This document shows positions 1 through 7,216 of a DNA stretch of 7,216 bases, in pieces. A model generated the notes under the pieces. The model ran no database searches. It was given only the letters and a program-made list of their open reading frames with translations, and was not told the DNA's origin. The stretch comes from an uncultured Flavobacteriales bacterium (GTDB taxonomy: Bacteria; Bacteroidota; Bacteroidia; Flavobacteriales_D; Sanyastnellaceae): the NCBI GenBank assembly GCA_938003665.1, contig CALKYI010000211.1, forward strand, positions 1 through 7,216. The letters are read 5' to 3'. Both the position numbers and the translations under genes were made by a program. The stretch's first letter is position 1, and each line of letters begins with the position of its first letter.

Positions 1-532
1 TAAAATAGGAGCCCTGCATCCCGGTGACACCGGCAAATCCGATCATATCTTGTACTCCGTACCCTCCTGCCTTGTCATAGGGTTGATAGCGATCGATGTA
101 GTGTTCAATCCAAGCTCGATCGAGGGGGCGAAATGTCACTTCGCAGGTGTCGACGGTGGATTGAATGCCGGTTTTGAGGGTGGTGACCGCTATGCCCGAT
201 GCCACGGTGTGGGTTCGACCACTCAATTGCTCCAACATTCCAATCGCTTCTTTTCGGTCTACGGGCTTTTGCAACACTTCGTCGCCGAGCAAGACGACTG
301 TGTCGCCGGTGATGAGCACGTCGTCCGCCCCCAATTCGTCCCAATACGCCTCGGCTTTCAACCGCGTGACATATTCCGCAATGGCGGGACCAGTGATCTC
401 CTCTGGGAAGGATTCATCGACGTCTTTGAGCCAAGTGACGGGCTCGAGTTCAAGGCCTTTGACCAGTTCCAGCCGCCGTGGCGATTGACTCGCGAGGATG
501 ACGCGCTTTCCGTTCAAATGTGGGTACAGCAT
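1..532 (-). CDS. maf: Maf-family nucleoside triphosphate pyrophosphatase (3' end cut by window)
   Basis: Read on the minus strand from ATG at 532-530, this frame stays open for 177 codons to the window edge. Seen: an N-terminal ILASQSPRRLEL block (residues 12-23) matching the Maf S-x-SPRR substrate loop; ITGDTVV (74-80), with Asp77 at the position of the family's catalytic Asp; an LSGRTH block (103-108); and DKAGGYGVQ (153-161). Maf proteins are usually 190-200 residues, so only the last 15-20 residues are missing. Family knowledge: cytosolic Maf enzymes hydrolyse dTTP/UTP or modified NTPs to the monophosphate and pyrophosphate, which cleanses the nucleotide pool; older annotation calls them septum-formation inhibitors. 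I cannot tell the dTTP/UTP type from the 7-methyl-GTP type. The start gives the usual short Maf N-terminus. It lies only 4 nt from a -7 box. The gene is divergent from guaA. Confidence 0.93.
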   Translation of the reverse strand, partial: MLYPHLNGKRVILASQSPRRLELVKGLELEPVTWLKDVDESFPEEITGPAIAEYVTRLKAEAYWDELGADDVLITGDTVVLLGDEVLQKPVDRKEAIGMLEQLSGRTHTVASGIAVTTLKTGIQSTVDTCEVTFRPLDRAWIEHYIDRYQPYDKAGGYGVQDMIGFAGVTGMQGSYF

Positions 533-536
533 GGTG

Positions 537-544
537 CAAAAATA
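537..544 (-). promoter_or_regulatory. Putative -7 box of the maf promoter
   Basis: On the minus strand 544-537 reads TATTTTTG, a full match to the Bacteroidota -7 consensus TAnnTTTG. It ends 4 nt before the maf ATG, so transcription would begin at or within a few bases of the start codon and the mRNA would be leaderless or nearly so. No good TTG -33 element sits at the expected 19-bp spacing; the nearest TTTG is about 24 bp upstream. The motif is seen; its use is inferred. Confidence 0.45.
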
Positions 545-581
545 CCGGTTGCCGAGCGCTCATCCTCCCAAAGCGCCGAAC

Positions 582-589
582 TACCTTTG
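582..589 (+). promoter_or_regulatory. Putative -7 box of the guaA promoter
   Basis: Positions 582-589 read TACCTTTG, a full match to the Bacteroidota -7 consensus TAnnTTTG. Transcription would start near 594-597, giving a leader of about 12-15 nt before the guaA ATG at 609. A TTG -33 element is not evident at 19-bp spacing (560-562 is TCA). The short leader leaves no room for a purine riboswitch or other structured leader. Confidence 0.5.
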
Positions 590-608
590 CGGCTTCACAA
601 CGACGTCC

Positions 609-2144
<1,536 letters not shown>

Positions 2145-2154
2145 TCCGGACGGC

Positions 2155-2349
2155 ATGATTTGCATTCCCGCCGAAATACCCCGAGAATTGTGTGCAATCG
2201 ACGATGAGTTGAAGGCCATCTACCACAGCAATAATTCGGTGTGCATTTGGGTTTTCAATTCAACGGATGACCGCGACCGTTTTGTCAAGGAAACGGCTGG
2301 AATGAAAAAAGATGAACGAACGGCCCACTACGATGCCCATTATGCGTAA
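2155..2349 (+). CDS. Small hypothetical protein (64 aa) between guaA and the LysM gene
   Basis: I do not recognise this ORF. It starts with ATG 10 bp after the guaA stop and ends in TAA at 2347-2349, overlapping the preferred start of the next gene by 8 bp (ATGCGTAA). The 64-residue product has no signal peptide or membrane segment. It is mildly acidic to neutral, with a hydrophobic strand-like segment (SVCIWVF, residues 28-34) followed by a charged stretch rich in Asp, Arg and Lys. By my count 35 of 64 codons end in G or C, which looks lower than in guaA, so coding support is moderate. For: it fills an otherwise empty 197-bp gap, its spacing and overlap are operon-like, and its composition is protein-like. 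Against: no recognised family and a short length. It may instead be an untranslated spacer. Confidence 0.42.
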   Translation: MICIPAEIPRELCAIDDELKAIYHSNNSVCIWVFNSTDDRDRFVKETAGMKKDERTAHYDAHYA

Positions 2350-3850
2350 CCTCCTCTTGGTGCTCGCACTGTGCGTTGCGTCGGGCGTTCAGCTTGCCAC
2401 CGCGCAGGTGGAGTACACTGTTCTTCCTGGTGATACGTACGCCCGGATTGCCCGGGCGCATGATGTGACGTTGACGGAGCTCCGCGAGGCCAATCCAGGG
2501 CGCGGAGAGGCGCTGTCTCCCGGTGATGTGGTGCGCATTCCTCAGCCCATGCAATTGGTGCGAGTGCTCAATGCCTCCGACCCAGGAGCCGCATTGCACA
2601 CGGTTGAGGCCGGTCAGACCTTGTACGCCATCGCCAATCTGTATGGTTTGGAAGTGGAACAGTTGGAGGCGTGGAACCCAACCGCTGCGCAGGGGTTGAG
2701 CATTGGTGACGTGCTGGTGGTGGGGGCAAGTCCCGAACAGGTCAGCCCCGCATCCCTCGGTGCGCCTGTCTCTGCAGATCAAGCGCTCCCGGCGCTGCGC
2801 CAAGACACGTTGCGTACGCTCCTCATGCTCCCGTTTATGTTGGAGGCGGATACCGTCGATGGCGGGGGCTACAGTGCCAAGACCAACCGCCTGCGCGAAA
2901 TCGCACTGGAATTCATGCACGGTGCCCAATGGGCTGCTCAAGCGTTGAGCGACTCGGGCTACGCGGTGGCGTTGCGGGTGGTGGATACCGAGCCGGACAC
3001 GTTGGGGGTGCACTTGTGGAGCATGGCGGATTTGGAATGGGCTGATGTCGTGCTGGGACCGCTGCGAAAAGCGCCGTTGGATTCGGTCAATACGTTGCTG
3101 CAGAACTCCGAGGTGCCCCAATGGGTCTTGACGCCGCAAAACCCGGTCGTGTGGGAAAAGCACCCGCTGGCTTTCAGCATGGAACCCAACCCCACACCGG
3201 GGATGGAGTCCTTGGGTGCGCTCGCCGCGCAGCAACACGCCGGTGATACGGTGATGATGCTTGAAACGCGTGGGGTGGACGCAGGGTTGGAGCAGGCCTT
3301 TCGCAGGGGCTTCTTAAGCGCTGCTTCTGACAGTACGGTGCTTCAGTCCGTGCCGGCGAACGCTCAGTTTGCCGAGGGATTGATTGCGGAATTGGATACG
3401 TCCAAGTTGAACCCCATCGCCATCCCCGCGGGCAAGTCCGCTCAATCGTTATACGCGTACGTGCAGACTGAATTGCAGTTGGCCGATTCTTTCCCTGTGC
3501 ATGTGTATGGGCACCCGGACTCGCGGTCCTTTGAATTCCTAGAGCGCCGCTACCTCGATCGTGCTCACTACACGGTTCCGGTTTCGGAAGGGACGCAATG
3601 GAATGATTCTACCGTGGCCGGACAAGTCGAGCAATTTCGATCGGCACACGCCACGGATCCTTCGATTTATGGATTCATCGCGTTTGATGCGATGGTGGAA
3701 AGCGCCCGTTGGCAGGGACTGCCTTGGCCGTTACCTGCCCAGGCGCACTTCAAATTGGATTGGCAGTGGGACGAGGTCCGGGCGCGTTTTGTCAACGAGC
3801 ACTGGTCGCTGGAAACCTTCGTCAACGGCGGATGGGAGCCGGTGCGGTAG
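2342..3850 (+). CDS. Exported protein with two LysM domains and a type-1 periplasmic-binding-like domain
   Basis: A 502-residue envelope protein. Seen: a Sec signal peptide (MRNLLLVLALC onward) with a likely cleavage after ATA at residue 21; LysM 1 at about 23-69 (YTVLPGDTYARIA to GDVVRIPQP); LysM 2 at about 85-128 (HTVEAGQTLYAIA to GDVLVVGAS); a short linker; then about 155-460 with alternating strands and helices resembling the type-1 periplasmic-binding fold (LRTLLMLPFML, ADVVLGPLRK, YGFIAFDAM). LysM domains bind the glycan strands of peptidoglycan, so it probably sits in the periplasm on the cell wall. Bacteroidota proteins of this architecture are usually named LysM domain or amino-acid-ABC-transporter substrate-binding proteins, but no permease or ATPase gene lies here, so transport is unproven. 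ATG 2342 gives a compact signal peptide and an 8-bp overlap with the preceding ORF. ATG 2312, behind an A-rich stretch, would add ten residues. Confidence 0.87.
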   Translation: MRNLLLVLALCVASGVQLATAQVEYTVLPGDTYARIARAHDVTLTELREANPGRGEALSPGDVVRIPQPMQLVRVLNASDPGAALHTVEAGQTLYAIANLYGLEVEQLEAWNPTAAQGLSIGDVLVVGASPEQVSPASLGAPVSADQALPALRQDTLRTLLMLPFMLEADTVDGGGYSAKTNRLREIALEFMHGAQWAAQALSDSGYAVALRVVDTEPDTLGVHLWSMADLEWADVVLGPLRKAPLDSVNTLLQNSEVPQWVLTPQNPVVWEKHPLAFSMEPNPTPGMESLGALAAQQHAGDTVMMLETRGVDAGLEQAFRRGFLSAASDSTVLQSVPANAQFAEGLIAELDTSKLNPIAIPAGKSAQSLYAYVQTELQLADSFPVHVYGHPDSRSFEFLERRYLDRAHYTVPVSEGTQWNDSTVAGQVEQFRSAHATDPSIYGFIAFDAMVESARWQGLPWPLPAQAHFKLDWQWDEVRARFVNEHWSLETFVNGGWEPVR

Positions 3851-3856
3851 GGTGTG

Positions 3857-4516
3857 TTAGATGCGGTTGTCGACCATGTTCACGCCGGGGAATTTGCCCG
3901 GGTCGAACGTAAAGGTGGACGCAGGGACTTCCGCTTGGGGCTTGAATGAGCCCACGTCATAGGTAACGTCCGTGCCTTCGCGGCCTTTGACCACTGCGCG
4001 TCGCAGCTCGAGGTCTTTTTCGCTGATGAACAATTGAATGGTGTGGAAGGGCTTCTCATCGCCTACCAGTGGGTACAAATTGATTTGCACCAGCGATTCA
4101 CCGTTCAAGTCAACCGTTCCTTTCCACTCGTTTTTGAAATCGTCCTCCCAGATGGTGAAGAGCTTGGAAGGGTCCATGCCTTCCTCGGCCATCATCTCGG
4201 CATCATCGACGTAACAGTCGTTGACGGCGGGCTCGTACGTCCAGATGGTCGTGCCGTCGGAGATGATGAGGTAATCACCGATGTCGAGGCTGTACTTGTC
4301 GCCGTCTACGTAAATCGTTCCCGATTGCGTGGCTTCAAAGTCGCTCACCTTATCGACCATGGTCGACGTGTAGGTGGCCTCAATGGAACCGTAGGATTTT
4401 GCTTGTTCACTCAATTTTCCCAACAAAGCATTGGCATCCTGCGCCCATCCCCAGGTCGCACAACAAGCGGTCAACGTTACGGCAACGATAAATTTCATTC
4501 TGCGAAGATGCTTCAT
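3857..4516 (-). CDS. lolA: Outer-membrane lipoprotein carrier protein LolA
   Basis: A 219-residue exported protein. LolA accepts lipoproteins released by the LolCDE transporter at the inner membrane and carries them across the periplasm; many Bacteroidota have LolA but no obvious LolB. Seen: an N-terminal signal sequence; a mature part beginning near 26 with a helix (ANALLGKLSEQAKSYGSI); then the beta-rich half-barrel pattern with TIYVDGDKYSLDI (67-79), ISDGTTIWTYEP (85-96) and the terminal block FTFDPGKFPGVNMVDNR (202-218), typical of the family. Its ATG (4516-4514) overlaps the ftsK stop by four bases (ATGA), so the genes are co-transcribed and probably translationally coupled. A second ATG at 4498 would give a shorter signal peptide. 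The signal is ambiguous: signal peptidase I could cut after GWA (residue 25), but LTAC at 15-18 also fits a lipobox. The stop lies 6 bp from the convergent LysM gene. Confidence 0.87.
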   Translation of the reverse strand: MKHLRRMKFIVAVTLTACCATWGWAQDANALLGKLSEQAKSYGSIEATYTSTMVDKVSDFEATQSGTIYVDGDKYSLDIGDYLIISDGTTIWTYEPAVNDCYVDDAEMMAEEGMDPSKLFTIWEDDFKNEWKGTVDLNGESLVQINLYPLVGDEKPFHTIQLFISEKDLELRRAVVKGREGTDVTYDVGSFKPQAEVPASTFTFDPGKFPGVNMVDNRI

Positions 4517-7062
4517 GCATCTCCCTTCTGCAACATCTGTTCCAAACTCATTTCATCGGGCACGAGCACTTTGCGTGCTTTTGAACCTTCAAAAGGACCA
4601 ATGATGCCTGCGTCTTCGAGTTGGTCGATGATGCGGCCGGCGCGGTTGTAGCCTACCTTGAGTTTGCGTTGGAGCAAGGAGGTGGAGCCCTGTTGGTGCA
4701 TGACGATGACCCGAGCAGCTTCTTCGAACATGTCGTCGCGTTCGTCGTCGCTGATGTGGCCTGATTCGCTGCCTCCTTCAGGCGTGTACTCCGGGAGCAA
4801 GAAGGCATCGGGGTAGCCCTGCTGGCTGCCGATGAATTCGCAGATTTCCTCCACCTCAGGCGTGTCGACAAAGCCGCACTGGATGCGGATGAGGTCGTTG
4901 CCGGTGCTGAGGAGCATGTCGCCGCGGCCGATGAGTTGGTCGGCACCTCCGGCATCGAGGATGGTGCGGGAGTCGATTTTGGACGTCACCCGGAAAGCGA
5001 TGCGCGCCGGGAAATTGGCCTTGATGGTTCCGGTGATGATGTTGACCGATGGGCGCTGGGTGGCAATGATGAGGTGGATGCCGATGGCACGGGCCAACTG
5101 CGCTAGGCGCGCAATGGGCGTCTCCACTTCTTTGCCAGCCGTCATGATGAGATCGGCAAATTCGTCCACGACCAAAACGATGTAGGGGAGGTAGCGGTGG
5201 CCCTCCTCCGGATTCAACCGGCGTCGGATGAATTTTTTGTTGTACTCGGCAATGTTTCGGCACTGCGCTTCCTTGAGTAGGTCATAGCGCTGGTCCATTT
5301 CGATGCAGAGCGAGTTCAACGTCGCCACCACCTTGGACGTATCCGTAATAATGGGCTCTTCCGAATCCGGCAACTTCGCGAGGTAATGCCGCTCGATGTG
5401 GTTGAAGAGCGTCAATTCCACCTTCTTGGGATCGACGAGCACGAATTTCAGTTGCGCTGGGTGCTTGCGGTAAAGCAGACTCACCAGCATCGCATTCAAT
5501 CCGACAGATTTACCTTGACCAGTCGCACCCGCCATGAGCAGGTGGGGCATTTTGGCCAGGTCAAAGACATACGTCTCGTTGGAAATGGTCTTGCCGATGG
5601 CAATGGGCAACGCGGCGTCCGAATTGTTGAACTTATCCGAAGCGATCAAGGCCCGCATCGAAACGATGTCCGGATTGGAGTTGGGTACCTCGATGCCGAT
5701 GGTTCCTCGGCCGGGGATGGGGGCGATGATTCGAATCCCAAGAGCAGCCAAGCTCAGGGCGATGTCGTCTTCGAGGTTCTTGATTTTCGAAATGCGGATG
5801 CCAGGTGCGGGAACGATTTCGTAGAGCGTTACCGTCGGGCCCACTTCGGCCGTGATGCTGGACACTTCGATGCTGAAGTTTCTCAGCGTCTCAATAATGC
5901 GCGTCTTGTTGGCGTCCAATTCCGCTTCCGTCACCTTCACCTGGCCATCGCCGTGCTGCACGAGGAGGTCGATGTTGGGCAACTCATAGCGGCTGAGGTC
6001 CAGTGTGGGGTCATATTCTCCAAAATCCTGCACCTTCTTGTCGATCTCGTCGCCGGTCAATTGGGTCTCTTCGTCGACTTGCTTGACTTCGAAGGTGACG
6101 CCGTCGTCCTCAGCGTTGGCGGGTTCCTCTGCTGCAACAGGAGTCACAGGGGCAGGAGCCGGTTCAGGCTTAGGCGCTGGCGGCGGCAGTGGTGCTTCAA
6201 CAGCTGGAGCTTCTTCCTTTGCTTTGTGAATGTCGTCAAGCAGTTCGTCCAGGATGGACTCGGAATCTTCGTCCGGTTCGAAGGGGAGTTCGGTTTCCTC
6301 TCCTGAATCCGGCACCTCCTCGGCTTCATCCGATTGGGACCAAACGGAAGCTTCTCCGTCCTCCGAAATGAACCAGCTTTTGATGCCATCAAAAGAGAAC
6401 CGGGGGAGGGTGTTCAATGCCGGCTGCAAGTGGTAGGCTGCGATGGCCAGGATGACCGTGGCGATGGCCAATCCGCTGCCCAAGGTGCCGAGATAGAGCA
6501 AGCCCAAATCGGTGGCGAATTGCCCGGTTGCGCCAATCCAGTGGTCCCATGCGCTGTTGCCCCACTGGTTCGTCAGGGTGGCGACATAGCCGCTAACCCA
6601 TGGCGTGAAGACCAACCAGAAGAAGCCGTACCAGATGGCTGTCCAACGTGACCCCAAGGGCCGTTGGGTGATCAGTGACCAACTCCACCGTCCGAGCAGC
6701 ACGGGCAGCGCCAGCGCACCCAATCCGAATCCCTGACGCCCCAGCCAAAAGGCAAAATGCGCGCCGGCTCCGCCAAGCCAGTTGTGAAACGGCTCTCGGC
6801 TGGCATCGACGGGCGAATCTGCCACGCCTTCAGCAACCAAGGCGTAATCGCTCGCCCCCGTGAAGAGCCCCGAGACCAAGGCAATGACCATGAAAATGGA
6901 TCCTGCCAGCATCAACACACCATGCACAGCTTGAACACGCGGGTCGCCAAACCAGGTTTTCGTGGACTGGAAGAACACCCGCAACCGGCTGGGTTTTTTG
7001 GCCTTTTTGGCCTTGGGTGCCGGCTTGGATTTGGGTTTTGTCTTCGCTTTGGATTTGAACAT
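4513..7062 (-). CDS. ftsK: DNA translocase FtsK/SpoIIIE family
   Basis: An 849-residue septal DNA pump that moves chromosome ends clear of the division site and delivers dif sites to the XerCD recombinases. Seen in order: a Lys/Pro/Ala-rich cytosolic start (1-24); four membrane segments near 46-67, 103-124, 142-163 and 186-211; an acidic then Pro/Ala-rich linker (about 240-320); the alpha/beta motor with Walker A GATGQGKS (512-519), Walker B VLVVDE (629-634) and the conserved ATQRPSVNIITG stretch; and a C-terminal winged-helix gamma domain (about 774-835) with KVGYNRAGRIIDQLE, which reads the polar guide sequences. It is much shorter than E. coli FtsK (1329 residues) because the linker is short, as is normal in Bacteroidota. 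ATG 7062 is chosen because the basic start is typical; a GTG at 7140 is in frame but would add 26 uncharacteristic residues. It is the first gene of an operon with lolA. Confidence 0.96.
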   Translation of the reverse strand: MFKSKAKTKPKSKPAPKAKKAKKPSRLRVFFQSTKTWFGDPRVQAVHGVLMLAGSIFMVIALVSGLFTGASDYALVAEGVADSPVDASREPFHNWLGGAGAHFAFWLGRQGFGLGALALPVLLGRWSWSLITQRPLGSRWTAIWYGFFWLVFTPWVSGYVATLTNQWGNSAWDHWIGATGQFATDLGLLYLGTLGSGLAIATVILAIAAYHLQPALNTLPRFSFDGIKSWFISEDGEASVWSQSDEAEEVPDSGEETELPFEPDEDSESILDELLDDIHKAKEEAPAVEAPLPPPAPKPEPAPAPVTPVAAEEPANAEDDGVTFEVKQVDEETQLTGDEIDKKVQDFGEYDPTLDLSRYELPNIDLLVQHGDGQVKVTEAELDANKTRIIETLRNFSIEVSSITAEVGPTVTLYEIVPAPGIRISKIKNLEDDIALSLAALGIRIIAPIPGRGTIGIEVPNSNPDIVSMRALIASDKFNNSDAALPIAIGKTISNETYVFDLAKMPHLLMAGATGQGKSVGLNAMLVSLLYRKHPAQLKFVLVDPKKVELTLFNHIERHYLAKLPDSEEPIITDTSKVVATLNSLCIEMDQRYDLLKEAQCRNIAEYNKKFIRRRLNPEEGHRYLPYIVLVVDEFADLIMTAGKEVETPIARLAQLARAIGIHLIIATQRPSVNIITGTIKANFPARIAFRVTSKIDSRTILDAGGADQLIGRGDMLLSTGNDLIRIQCGFVDTPEVEEICEFIGSQQGYPDAFLLPEYTPEGGSESGHISDDERDDMFEEAARVIVMHQQGSTSLLQRKLKVGYNRAGRIIDQLEDAGIIGPFEGSKARKVLVPDEMSLEQMLQKGDA

Positions 7063-7151
7063 GGCGGGTCGGACCTTGAAGCAATGAAAGCTAAGACGGG
7101 AAACGCCCGCCTGCAGGGGGAATCCGCCCGGCTTTTCCACGTTGAATTGTT

Positions 7152-7167
7152 GGGTTTGGCTAAACCC
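7152..7167. repeat. Short inverted repeat (6-bp arms, 4-bp centre) between ftsK and the right-edge promoter
   Basis: GGGTTT (7152-7157) and AAACCC (7162-7167) are perfect reverse complements separated by GGCT. The repeat ends 1 bp before the TTG -33 element of the plus-strand promoter and lies about 85 bp upstream of the ftsK start. Its position would suit an operator for a dimeric regulator of the rightward promoter or of both genes. No T-run follows on either strand, so a terminator is unlikely. Arms this short can arise by chance. Confidence 0.35.
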
Positions 7168-7168
7168 C

Positions 7169-7198
7169 TTGTAAGGTCGTCAGGATTGGTTATATTTG
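7169..7198 (+). promoter_or_regulatory. Bacteroidota-type promoter reading out of the right edge
   Basis: TTG at 7169-7171, a 19-bp spacer, then TATATTTG at 7191-7198 match the Bacteroidota housekeeping promoter (TTTG, about 19 bp, TAnnTTTG) in both boxes and spacing. Transcription would start near 7203-7206 on the plus strand, so it serves a gene beyond 7216 that is divergent from ftsK. That gene is not visible here. Confidence 0.65.
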
Positions 7199-7216
7199 CA
7201 CTCCAATTTTCGAAAG

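Noticed and set aside
2285..3238. A 317-codon minus-strand open frame opposite the LysM gene.
   Set aside because: Low-complexity Arg/His/Gln-rich translation with no domain, while the plus strand encodes clear LysM motifs.
6090..6200. Pro/Ala/Glu-rich repetitive coding stretch, considered as a tandem repeat.
   Set aside because: There is no regular DNA unit; it is the low-complexity linker of FtsK.
5386..6306. A 306-codon plus-strand open frame opposite ftsK.
   Set aside because: It lies over the FtsK motor and linker and has no recognisable domain; it is a shadow of the ftsK codon pattern.
7086..7093. A minus-strand TAGCTTTC as the ftsK -7 box.
   Set aside because: It differs from TAnnTTTG at the last base and has no TTG at the expected -33 spacing, so it is too weak to list although its position would suit ftsK.
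7063..7140. An upstream GTG start for ftsK that would add 26 residues.
   Set aside because: The extra residues are not typical of FtsK, whereas ATG 7062 begins the usual short basic N-terminus.

Overview
The window looks like ordinary chromosomal housekeeping DNA from a GC-rich member of the Bacteroidota. Four things point there. Promoter-like TAnnTTTG (-7) boxes occur in both promoter-bearing gaps. No start has a convincing Shine-Dalgarno sequence. One protein combines two LysM domains with a type-1 periplasmic-binding fold, which is typical of this phylum. The pair ftsK-lolA is also adjacent. A flavobacterial or related lineage is a reasonable guess, but the sequence does not fix the order or genus.

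Layout from left to right. (1) A Maf-family nucleotide pyrophosphatase lies on the minus strand at 1-532, with its C-terminus cut by the window edge. (2) A 76-bp divergent gap holds one -7 box facing each way. (3) guaA (GMP synthase) is on the plus strand at 609-2144. (4) A possible 64-residue protein of unknown function follows 10 bp later. (5) It overlaps by 8 bp an exported LysM/periplasmic-binding-like protein ending at 3850. (6) On the minus strand, converging on it with only 6 bp between stop codons, is the operon ftsK (7062-4513) then lolA (4516-3857), joined by a 4-bp ATGA overlap. (7) The right edge (7063-7216) is the ftsK leader plus a good plus-strand Bacteroidota promoter for a gene beyond the window, with a short inverted repeat next to it.

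The genes serve core functions: cleansing of the nucleotide pool (Maf), the last step of GMP synthesis (GuaA), cell-envelope binding (LysM protein), lipoprotein transport across the periplasm (LolA), and chromosome translocation at the septum (FtsK). Genes 3-5 probably form one plus-strand transcription unit, and ftsK-lolA form one minus-strand unit.

I found no mobile element, CRISPR array, tRNA, rRNA, phage gene or defence system, and no stretch of more than 300 bases lacks a gene. The points worth a second look are small: the divergent promoter pair with a possibly leaderless maf, the bridging small ORF, the unassigned LysM/binding-fold protein, the ambiguous LolA signal peptide, and the operator-like repeat at the right edge.
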